A stretch of DNA of 5,772 nt from an uncultured Terrimonas sp. (GTDB lineage: Bacteria > Bacteroidota > Bacteroidia > Chitinophagales > Chitinophagaceae). The stretch covers positions 1-5,772 of the forward strand of contig CAMPJQ010000202.1 in NCBI GenBank assembly GCA_946886925.1, in the 5' to 3' direction. Positions 1 to 5,698 of the stretch are shown one piece after another; the stretch's first letter is position 1, and each line of letters opens with the position of its first letter. Both the position numbers and the translations under genes were made by a program. The notes under the pieces were generated by a model. The model was not told where the DNA came from. It searched no databases and worked only from the letters and a program-made list of their open reading frames with translations.

Positions 1-90
1 GCCTATAATTAATTTAAAAAGGAATACCAATATTTTTATGCACCCGGCTCCTGTACAACTATTAAGCACCAGCCGATATTAAATCATACG

Positions 91-123
91 TTGCAAAGAG
101 AATAATTTTTTCACTTTCCTTTG
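91..123 (+). promoter_or_regulatory. Possible Bacteroidota-type promoter for the TIM-barrel gene
   Basis: TTG at 91-93 is followed after 22 bases by TTCCTTTG at 116-123, which matches the Bacteroidota -7 pattern TAnnTTTG at all but one fixed position. The spacing lies within the range known for Flavobacterium-type promoters. Transcription would begin near 130, leaving a leader of about 43 bases. A second -7-like word, TATATTTA at 130-137, has no TTG at a suitable distance. In AT-rich DNA such matches arise often by chance, so this is a weak call. Confidence 0.28.
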
Positions 124-172
124 AAGACATATATTTACGGACAGATAAATTCTTCATTCAAAAATCTGCCAC

Positions 173-1120
173 ATGCCTGAAAATAACAATAATGCTTACA
201 ATGCTTCACGCCGTTCTTTTTTATTGAAAGGATCAATGGCTTCGGCGGGCTTGTTGATTGGCGGTTCGGCTGCATGGTCAAAAGCATTTTCATTTGATAA
301 AGTACCGGATTCAAAATTTTTTGGGGTACAGATCGGTGTTATAACTTATTCTTTCCGGAGCATGCCGCACAATGTGGAGCAATTGCTGCAGTATATTGTT
401 AACAGCGGCATCAGTGCCGTAGAGCTGATGGGGGAGTCGGTGGAGGATTATGCGGGTAAGCCGGCCGATAAAAACAAAGTGGCCGAATGGCGGGCCACGG
501 TTTCTATGGATAAATTTAAGGAGGTAAAAAAAATGTTCAAAAAAGCCGGGGTAAGCATCTATGCTTTCAAGCCCAATGCATTGGGCACAAAAAATACCGA
601 TCCAGAAATTGAATATGCATTAAAAGCAGCCAAAGCGCTGGGAGCAAATTCTGTTACTGTTGAACTGCCTAAAGATCCTGCGCACTCTCAACGCCTGGGA
701 ACACTCGCTGCCAAACATAAAGTATATATTGGTTACCATGCCCATACCCAGGCCACCGATACCGCGTGGGATGAGGCCCTGAGCCAGTCGCCCTACAATT
801 CCATGAACCTCGATTGCGGCCATTATATAGCAGCGGGAGGCAACAATACAAAAGAAAGCTTACTGGCTCTTATTGAGTCAAAGCACAACCGCATTACAAG
901 CTTCCATATAAAAGACCGCAAGACAAAAGAAAATGGCGCAGCCAATCTGCCCTGGGGACAGGGCGATACGCCACTTAAAGAAATACTCAACCTCCTGAAA
1001 GAAAAAAAATATGACATCCCTGCCAGTATTGAACTGGAGTATGAAATTCCTGCAGGCTCCGATGCGGTAAAAGAAACAAAAAAATGTCTGGCATATGCGA
1101 AGCAGGCATTGGGAGCGTAA
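173..1120 (+). CDS. Tat-exported sugar phosphate isomerase/epimerase family protein (TIM barrel)
   Basis: This 315-residue protein has the xylose isomerase-like TIM barrel (AP endonuclease 2 superfamily). A twin-arginine signal lies at the N-terminus: SRRSFL at residues 12-17, a hydrophobic stretch at about 22-34, and a possible cleavage site after SKA near residue 38. The mature protein is therefore expected in the periplasm, exported folded. The barrel begins at GVQIGVITYSF (51-61). Candidate metal and catalytic residues sit at strand ends: E84 in VELMGE, E164 in TVEL, H189 and H191 in YHAHT, D214 and H217 in LDCGH, H245 and D248 in FHIKD, and the acidic run IELEYE (286-291). Relatives isomerise or epimerise sugars, and some exported Bacteroidota members occur with DUF1080 proteins and sugar oxidoreductases in 3-keto-glycoside breakdown. 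The substrate cannot be read from sequence. The ATG is chosen because it places the twin arginines at a normal distance; no Shine-Dalgarno precedes it, as is usual in this phylum. The next gene is convergent. Confidence 0.9.
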   Translation: MPENNNNAYNASRRSFLLKGSMASAGLLIGGSAAWSKAFSFDKVPDSKFFGVQIGVITYSFRSMPHNVEQLLQYIVNSGISAVELMGESVEDYAGKPADKNKVAEWRATVSMDKFKEVKKMFKKAGVSIYAFKPNALGTKNTDPEIEYALKAAKALGANSVTVELPKDPAHSQRLGTLAAKHKVYIGYHAHTQATDTAWDEALSQSPYNSMNLDCGHYIAAGGNNTKESLLALIESKHNRITSFHIKDRKTKENGAANLPWGQGDTPLKEILNLLKEKKYDIPASIELEYEIPAGSDAVKETKKCLAYAKQALGA

Positions 1121-1177
1121 AATAATTTTTGATCGTACTCTGGCTAATATATAGCATCGGCCGGATCATACCTTTTA

Positions 1178-1774
1178 TTAAGCCGTTACTGCTGCTTCTG
1201 TTTTAATTTTAATACCCAATAATGCATAGAACGCTTTCAAAATAGCGGGATGTCCCGGCCATGCAGGAGAAGTAGTAAGATTACCGTCTGTTACCGCTTC
1301 ATCAACAGCTACATCTTTATAAACTCCGCCTGTTAAAGCAATGTCCGGCCCAATGGCAGGATAAGCTGTAAGTGTTCTGCCTTTCAATACGCCTGCAACA
1401 GTCAGGATTTGAATGCCATGACATATTGCTGCTACCGGTTTGTTGGCATCAAAGAAATGGCGGGTAATTTCCAATACCTTTTTGTTGAGCCGGATGTATT
1501 CGGGCGCCCTGCCACCACATATATACAGTCCGTCGTAATCTTCCGGCTTTACTTCGCTAAAGGTTTTATTCAACTGAAAGTTGTGTCCCCTCAGCTCCGC
1601 ATAGGTTTGAAAGCCAACAAAATCATGAATGGCAGTAGCTACCGTATCGCCCGATTTTTTATCAGGGCAAACGGCATGTACTTCGCAACCAACAGACAGT
1701 AAGCTTTGAAAGGGTACCATTATTTCATAGTCTTCGACGAAATCGCCTGCCAGCATTAAAATTTTCTTTGACAT
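1178..1774 (-). CDS. DJ-1/PfpI family protein, similar to plant DJ-1D glyoxalases
   Basis: This 198-residue cytoplasmic protein has no signal peptide and a full-length class I glutamine amidotransferase-like fold. The nucleophile elbow AICHG places the reactive cysteine at C118 beside H119. GGRAPEYIR at 87-95 supplies E92, equivalent to the Glu of the Cys-His-Glu triad in PfpI-type proteins. The N-terminus ([18 protein letters not shown]), the AIHDF and QTY words at 48-58, and the C-terminal AWPGHP at 171-176 match, from memory, a single repeat of the tandem plant protein DJ-1D. DJ-1D has glyoxalase III activity, converting methylglyoxal to lactate without glutathione. Glyoxalase or deglycase-type carbonyl protection is therefore the best guess; protease activity, the old name of the family, is less likely. 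It is convergent with the TIM-barrel gene (57 bases apart) and divergent from the DUF1080 gene, so it is probably a single-gene unit. The family call is firm and the reaction is inferred. Confidence 0.92.
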   Translation of the reverse strand: MSKKILMLAGDFVEDYEIMVPFQSLLSVGCEVHAVCPDKKSGDTVATAIHDFVGFQTYAELRGHNFQLNKTFSEVKPEDYDGLYICGGRAPEYIRLNKKVLEITRHFFDANKPVAAICHGIQILTVAGVLKGRTLTAYPAIGPDIALTGGVYKDVAVDEAVTDGNLTTSPAWPGHPAILKAFYALLGIKIKTEAAVTA

Positions 1775-1816
1775 AGTGGTATATATTTGACGATGTAAGG
1801 AATAAAAACCTGTGTG

Positions 1817-1849
1817 TAAAGTTACTAAACCTGTAATTTAACGGGGCAA
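1817..1849 (-). promoter_or_regulatory. Possible promoter for the DJ-1/PfpI gene
   Basis: Read on the minus strand, TTG (complement of 1847-1849) is followed after 22 bases by TAACTTTA (complement of 1817-1824), a one-mismatch version of TAnnTTTG. A start near 1810 would give a leader of about 36 bases before the ATG at 1774. The TTG overlaps a GGCAA word discussed as a possible operator half-site. It is a weak match in an AT-rich stretch. Confidence 0.25.
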
Positions 1850-1880
1850 ATAACAAAGTGCATTCCGTCCTCCTGTTCCA

Positions 1881-1907
1881 TTGCCGCAACTGATGGCAAA
1901 CCGGCAA
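1881..1907. repeat. Inverted/direct repeat cluster TTGCC-GGCAA-GGCAA, possible operator
   Basis: TTGCCG at 1881-1886 pairs with CGGCAA at 1902-1907 (15 bases between), and TTGCC at 1881-1885 also pairs with GGCAA at 1895-1899 (9 bases between). The two GGCAA copies are direct repeats eight bases apart, and another GGCAA lies at 1845-1849. This is the layout of a multi-half-site binding region for a dimeric regulator, but no regulator gene is present in the window. Confidence 0.3.
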
Positions 1908-1970
1908 CATTTATTTTGTTAATTATTCAGTATGGTTTTATTATTGCTTATCAAAACTGTTGACATGGTG

Positions 1971-2001
1971 GGCTGTCGCTGCAAATATTCAATATACAGC
2001 C
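1971..2001. repeat. Dyad GGCTGT...ACAGCC enclosing ATATTCAATAT
   Basis: GGCTGT at 1971-1976 is the exact reverse complement of ACAGCC at 1996-2001. Between them, ATATT C AATAT (1985-1995) is itself a perfect 11-base palindrome around one base. The dyad ends two bases before the -7-like TATGTTTC at 2004-2011, a position suited to an operator for the DUF1080 gene. The arms are short, so chance cannot be excluded. Confidence 0.3.
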
Positions 2002-2035
2002 GTTATGTTTCACTTAATGTAAAAACATTTATATC

Positions 2036-2671
2036 ATGAGAGTATTGTTTCTTTTGCTTATTGCTTTTGCAGGCACAGAAGCGTTATCGCAACAACACAA
2101 TACAACAGAAATCCGTCTCTTTAACGGCGCTACTTTTAGTGGGTGGGAAGGTGATACGGTCAATACATGGCATATTCACGAAGGCGTGCTTACAGGTGGT
2201 TCATTAACCGAAAAAGTTCCGCACAATGAATTCATCAGCACTACAAAGACGTACAAAAATTTCATTCTCCGTCTTAAGTTCAGACTCCTGGGCACGGAAG
2301 GTTTTATCAATACCGGTGTGCAGTTTCACAGCAAACGCATTGCCGACCCGCCCTATGAAATGACCGGCTACCAGGCCGACCTGGGAGATGGCTACTGGGC
2401 ATCCCTGTATGATGAATCGCGGCGAAACAAAGTACTCGTTCACGCGGATTCATTACTGGTGAGCCGTATATTGCGCCGCAATGAATGGAACGATTACGAA
2501 GTGCGTAGCGAAAACGGGAGGATACGCATTAAACTGAATGGTACACAAACTGTGGATTATACCGAACCGGACAAAACTATTCCCCAGTTCGGCTACATTG
2601 CCTTACAGATTCATGGCGGTGGTAAAGCAGCGGTATCGTTCAAAGATATTTTTATAAAAGAACTGCATTGA
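2036..2671 (+). CDS. Secreted DUF1080 family protein (3-keto-disaccharide hydrolase fold)
   Basis: This 211-residue protein is a signal peptide plus one DUF1080 domain, about the normal minimal size. The Sec signal has a hydrophobic core at residues 3-12 and likely cleavage after ALS (residue 18). The domain is a concanavalin-like beta sandwich. Family landmarks in order are LFNG-TFSGW (28-37), W-I-EGVLTGG (45-55), the core strand NTGVQFHSKR (92-101), YEMTGYQADLGDGY (107-120), EWNDYEV with the following GRIRIKLNG (150-169), and the closing LQIHGGGKAAVSFKDI (190-205). Members have been linked to hydrolysis or elimination of 3-keto-glycosides, which gave the family its newer name; others bind or act on unknown sugars. 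It lies 67 bases upstream of the large dehydrogenase-like gene on the same strand, and the two are probably co-transcribed. The first ATG is used; an ATG just upstream (ATG TAA) is closed at once. The family is certain and the substrate unknown. Confidence 0.9.
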   Translation: MRVLFLLLIAFAGTEALSQQHNTTEIRLFNGATFSGWEGDTVNTWHIHEGVLTGGSLTEKVPHNEFISTTKTYKNFILRLKFRLLGTEGFINTGVQFHSKRIADPPYEMTGYQADLGDGYWASLYDESRRNKVLVHADSLLVSRILRRNEWNDYEVRSENGRIRIKLNGTQTVDYTEPDKTIPQFGYIALQIHGGGKAAVSFKDIFIKELH

Positions 2672-2683
2672 GCAGTACAGTAT

Positions 2684-2699
2684 ATACACATCAATGTAT
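2684..2699. repeat. Small AT-rich inverted repeat in the DUF1080-dehydrogenase spacer
   Basis: ATACA at 2684-2688 pairs with TGTAT at 2695-2699 around a six-base loop. The stem is too weak and AT-rich for a terminator and no T-run follows. The rest of the 67-base spacer shows no full promoter: TAACTTTT at 2722-2729 resembles a -7 box but lies too close to the ATG at 2739 and has no TTG upstream. Read-through from the DUF1080 gene is the simplest reading. Confidence 0.2.
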
Positions 2700-2738
2700 T
2701 AATTTCCACTATTACACTTATTAACTTTTATAAGCTAT

Positions 2739-5612
2739 ATGAAAAGATTTCATCCGCTCCTGGCCTGCCTCATGAATTTTACATTGATCTTTTGTATTCA
2801 TCATTCTGTTCAGGCACAGCAAACGACTGCTAAAAAACCGCTCAAAATCAACCGGAATTATGTGCTCGAAGCTACCATGCTGGGCTATATTGCCAAAGAC
2901 GGAACGCGTAACCCGGTACTCAAGGCCCGGAAAGGAGAGCGGGTGCGCATAACCATCGTTAATGCCGAACCAATGACCCACGATATTTCGATGGAGAAAC
3001 TGAAAATTAAAAGTAAAGTACTTGTTGAAAAAGGGTCTTCAGCGTCTATTACATTTACCGCCAGTGAAAGCGATACTTATTTCTGCACCATACCCGGCCA
3101 CCGGCAGGCCGGCATGGTAGGAAAATTTGTAGTTACCAGCGCCGCCGATGTAAAAGTGGTTACGGCAAAAGGAGCCCTGCCGCTCAAAAACGGAAAACCG
3201 CTGAACCTGAATTTTGAAACCGGCACGCTGAAAGACTGGACCGCAGAAGGCGAGGCCTTCGTTAACCCGCTTATTTCGCAGGATCCTTCGCCGAAGCATG
3301 CAAAGGATGAACACGTAGAAAAAGAAGGCCGTTATTTTGTGAGCAGCGGCGGTGAAACGGAACACGATAAAACCGGCAGGCTAACCTCCGTTGCTTTTAA
3401 AGTAACACAGCCCTGGGCATCTTTCAAAGTGTCGGGTGGTGCATTACAGGATACCAGGGTTGAACTGGTTCGCACAGATAATGACAGCGTTTTTTTCCAG
3501 ATCCCCGGTACCGGCCGCGCTACCTTGCGTCCGGTTGTTGTTGATCTGAGGAAACTGTTGAACAAGGAGATTTACATCAGGCTTATAGACAATGAAACCG
3601 GCGTTTCGCCAATCCCATATATAGGTAAGGACAAATGGGCGCACCTGAATTTTGACGACTTCAGGTTTTACAGCAAACGCCCGGCGTTTTCGAATGAGTT
3701 AAAGCCAAGCGATGTAATCGTTCTTCCTCCCCTTGATGTTACTCCCTATGCCGGGCTTTCGGGCGAAAAAGCGGCGGAGGTAATGACCATGCCGGACGAT
3801 TTTTCCATTACACTTTCGGCAGCGGAGCCTGAAATCCTTAAGCCCATTGCTTTTACCCTCGACTGGCGCGGCAGGCTTTGGGTGGTAGAGTCGCACACTT
3901 ACCCGGTGCGGGCGCCTGAGGGACAAGGCAAAGACCGCATTTATATTTTTGAAGATACCGATGGCGATGGTAAGCTCGACAGCAAAAAGGTTTTCATTGA
4001 TACGCTCAACCTTGTAAGCGGCATTGAAGTAGGCATGGGCGGAGTGTGGGTAGGCGCAGCGCCTTACCTGCTCTTTATTCCTATTGATGAAACAACGGAT
4101 AAGCCGGCAGGCCCCGCACAGGTTGTACTCGACGGCTGGGGCTACGAGGATACGCATGAAACACTCAACAGTTTACACTGGGGCCCCGATGGATGGCTGT
4201 ATGGCAACCATGGTGTGTTTACCAATTCAAATGTTGGCCGGCCCGGAACGCCCGACAATGAGAGGATAAAATTGAACGGCGGCGTATGGCGTGTGCATCC
4301 CGTAACAAAGAAGTTTGAGCTTTTTGCCGAAGGCACCAGCAATCCATGGGGTATTGACTGGAACGACTATGGTCATGCATTCATTACCGCCTGCGTGGTT
4401 CCGCATCTGTATCATGTTATCCAGGGCGGCAGGTATACCCGCCAGGCACGCCCGCACCCGGAATATACTTTTGATGATATTAAAACCATAGCCGACCATG
4501 TGCACTGGATAGGCGACCGCGGCCCGCACGCCGGTAACTTCAGATCGGCAAGCAAGGGCGGCGGGCATGCGCATGCAGGCGCCATGTTTTACCTGGGTGG
4601 CGATAGCTGGCCCGGTGCATACCGGAATGATATTTTTATGAACAGTATTCATGGCAGCAGGGTCAATACCGATCATATTATAAGGAAAGGTTCGGGATAT
4701 ACGGGCACGCATGGTAAGGATTTCCTGCTTACCAATGATGCATGGTCGCAATGGCTGAACTTCCGTTACGGACCTACCGGTTCCGTATATGCGATAGACT
4801 GGTACGATAAAAATCAATGTCATAGCCCCAACCCCGACGTGCACGATAAAACGCTTGGCCGCATCTTCAGGATCAGCAATGCAAAAGATCAATGGGTACA
4901 GGTTGATCTGAAGAAAGCCACAGATATGGAACTGGTAGCGCACCAGCTCAATAAAAATGACTGGTATGTTCGGCAGGCACGTATTATTTTACAGCAGCGC
5001 GGTCCTAACCCGCAGGTACATGAAGCCCTTAAAAAAATACTGGATGAAAATCCAGATGAAACGCGCAAATTGCGTGCACTGTGGGCGCTGCATGTTACTA
5101 AGGGCATAACTGAAAGCGAGCTGATCGCATTGCTTCATCATGAAAGTGAATACCTGAGAAGCTGGGCAATACAATTGCTGGCCGAAGAAAGTCATCCCTC
5201 TGTGAATGCGCTGCAGCAATTTGCCGCCATGGCCAAATCAGATACTTCGGCACTGGTAAGATTATACCTGGCATCGGCCCTGCAACGCACTCCACCCGAA
5301 AACCGATGGGATATTATAAGCGCTCTTTACCAGCATGGTGAAGACAGCACAGATCATAACCTGCCTTTAATGTATTGGTACGCGCTGGAACCAATGGTGG
5401 AAAAGGATATGAACAAAGCCATTGATCTTGCCATAACCGCAGCCATACCCCGAACCATAGAATATACCATACATCGCGTGGCGGCAATAAACAATGAAGC
5501 ATCCAAAAAAGCGCTCACTGATCTTTCTCAAAAATTAAGTGTGCCGCAAAACAAACATAAGTACCATGGGGCGTTGATGATTATTGATGATGCGTTAAGG
5601 AAAAATAAATAG
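2739..5612 (+). CDS. Secreted cupredoxin-jelly roll-dehydrogenase propeller-HEAT multidomain protein
   Basis: This 957-residue exported protein appears complete. A Sec signal covers residues 1-26 (cleavage after VQA). A cupredoxin domain (about 38-134) has all four type 1 copper ligands: H81 in MTHD, then C116, H121 and M126 in the C-x4-H-x4-M pattern, the spacing of rusticyanin and sulfocyanin. A jelly-roll domain (about 155-312) opens with LNFETGTLKDW and closes with WAHLNFDDF, resembling carbohydrate-binding-like domains next to GH32 enzymes. A beta-propeller (about 345-715) of the 'putative membrane-bound dehydrogenase' family carries MPDDFSITLSAAEPEI, GRLWVVES, the Ca-binding-like DTDGDGKLD (406-414), LHWGPDGWLYGNHG, NPWGIDW, GGGHAHAGAM and GRIFRI. 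An alpha-helical HEAT-like region (about 725-950) ends the protein. No CxxCH exists, so the C-terminal cytochrome c domain of many relatives is absent. The probable role is periplasmic oxidation of a sugar or similar alcohol, with copper as electron relay; cofactor and substrate are unproven. It is probably co-transcribed with the upstream DUF1080 gene. Confidence 0.9.
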   Translation: MKRFHPLLACLMNFTLIFCIHHSVQAQQTTAKKPLKINRNYVLEATMLGYIAKDGTRNPVLKARKGERVRITIVNAEPMTHDISMEKLKIKSKVLVEKGSSASITFTASESDTYFCTIPGHRQAGMVGKFVVTSAADVKVVTAKGALPLKNGKPLNLNFETGTLKDWTAEGEAFVNPLISQDPSPKHAKDEHVEKEGRYFVSSGGETEHDKTGRLTSVAFKVTQPWASFKVSGGALQDTRVELVRTDNDSVFFQIPGTGRATLRPVVVDLRKLLNKEIYIRLIDNETGVSPIPYIGKDKWAHLNFDDFRFYSKRPAFSNELKPSDVIVLPPLDVTPYAGLSGEKAAEVMTMPDDFSITLSAAEPEILKPIAFTLDWRGRLWVVESHTYPVRAPEGQGKDRIYIFEDTDGDGKLDSKKVFIDTLNLVSGIEVGMGGVWVGAAPYLLFIPIDETTDKPAGPAQVVLDGWGYEDTHETLNSLHWGPDGWLYGNHGVFTNSNVGRPGTPDNERIKLNGGVWRVHPVTKKFELFAEGTSNPWGIDWNDYGHAFITACVVPHLYHVIQGGRYTRQARPHPEYTFDDIKTIADHVHWIGDRGPHAGNFRSASKGGGHAHAGAMFYLGGDSWPGAYRNDIFMNSIHGSRVNTDHIIRKGSGYTGTHGKDFLLTNDAWSQWLNFRYGPTGSVYAIDWYDKNQCHSPNPDVHDKTLGRIFRISNAKDQWVQVDLKKATDMELVAHQLNKNDWYVRQARIILQQRGPNPQVHEALKKILDENPDETRKLRALWALHVTKGITESELIALLHHESEYLRSWAIQLLAEESHPSVNALQQFAAMAKSDTSALVRLYLASALQRTPPENRWDIISALYQHGEDSTDHNLPLMYWYALEPMVEKDMNKAIDLAITAAIPRTIEYTIHRVAAINNEASKKALTDLSQKLSVPQNKHKYHGALMIIDDALRKNK

Positions 5613-5629
5613 CTGATGGTAATTGCTCC

Positions 5630-5661
5630 GGCACGGATGTTTCTTCAGGATCATCCGTGCC
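5630..5661. terminator. Strong hairpin after the dehydrogenase gene, probable terminator
   Basis: GGCACGGATG (5630-5639) and CATCCGTGCC (5652-5661) form a perfect 10-base stem with a 12-base loop, starting 17 bases after the stop codon. The stem is GC-rich compared with its surroundings. On the plus strand it is followed by TTAATT, a poor T-run, and on the minus strand by no T-run. It may therefore terminate imperfectly, or mainly protect the 3' end of the transcript. Placement between two probable convergent stop codons suggests use in both directions. Confidence 0.6.
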
Positions 5662-5672
5662 TTAATTCGCCA

Positions 5673-5695
5673 GGTACTTTTAATATGGAAGTACT
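5673..5695. terminator. Second, weaker hairpin in the 3' intergenic region
   Basis: GTACTT (5674-5679) pairs with AAGTAC (5689-5694); in RNA the stem extends to eight pairs with a G-U pair at each end (5673-5680 with 5688-5695) around a seven-base loop. It lies three bases beyond the possible minus-strand stop codon at 5699-5701, where a terminator for that gene would be expected. No T-run follows on either strand. Confidence 0.3.
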
Positions 5696-5698
5696 AAA

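Larger units (their letters stand above)
1775..2035. promoter_or_regulatory. Divergent intergenic control region
   Basis: These 261 bases separate the divergent DJ-1/PfpI and DUF1080 genes, so they must carry at least the promoters for both directions. Visible elements are a -7-like word for each side (TAACTTTA on minus; TATGTTTC at 2004-2011 on plus, one mismatch to TAnnTTTG and without a TTG box at the right distance), a perfect TATATTTG at 1782-1789 on plus that also lacks a TTG box, a cluster of GGCAA/TTGCC words at 1845-1907, and a dyad at 1971-2001. No conserved small gene or RNA is recognisable. The plus-strand leader before the ATG at 2036 is AT-rich without a Shine-Dalgarno. Confidence 0.5.

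Noticed and set aside
62..157. 31-codon minus-strand open frame upstream of the TIM-barrel gene
   Set aside because: It has no similarity I recognise, no supporting start context, and lies over the probable promoter of the plus-strand gene; this length is common by chance.
1121..1177. Searched for a terminator between the convergent TIM-barrel and DJ-1 genes
   Set aside because: Only TGATC (1130-1134) and GATCA (1164-1168), 29 bases apart, and a tiny AT-rich stem were found; neither forms a convincing terminator.
1960..1965. TTGACA, identical to the sigma-70 -35 consensus
   Set aside because: The hexamer expected after about 17 bases (AAATAT) is a poor -10, and Bacteroidota promoters do not follow the sigma-70 consensus of Proteobacteria.
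2757..2768. LLAC at residues 7-10 of the large protein, resembling a lipobox
   Set aside because: Cysteine at residue 10 leaves almost no hydrophobic core before it. The hydrophobic stretch continues after it and a normal signal peptidase I site follows at VQA (residue 26).
4227..4943. Long open frame of 238 codons on the minus strand inside the large gene
   Set aside because: It lies wholly opposite a well-conserved propeller coding frame, has no recognisable domain, and is best explained as a shadow of the plus-strand codon pattern. Other antisense frames in the window are rejected for the same reason.
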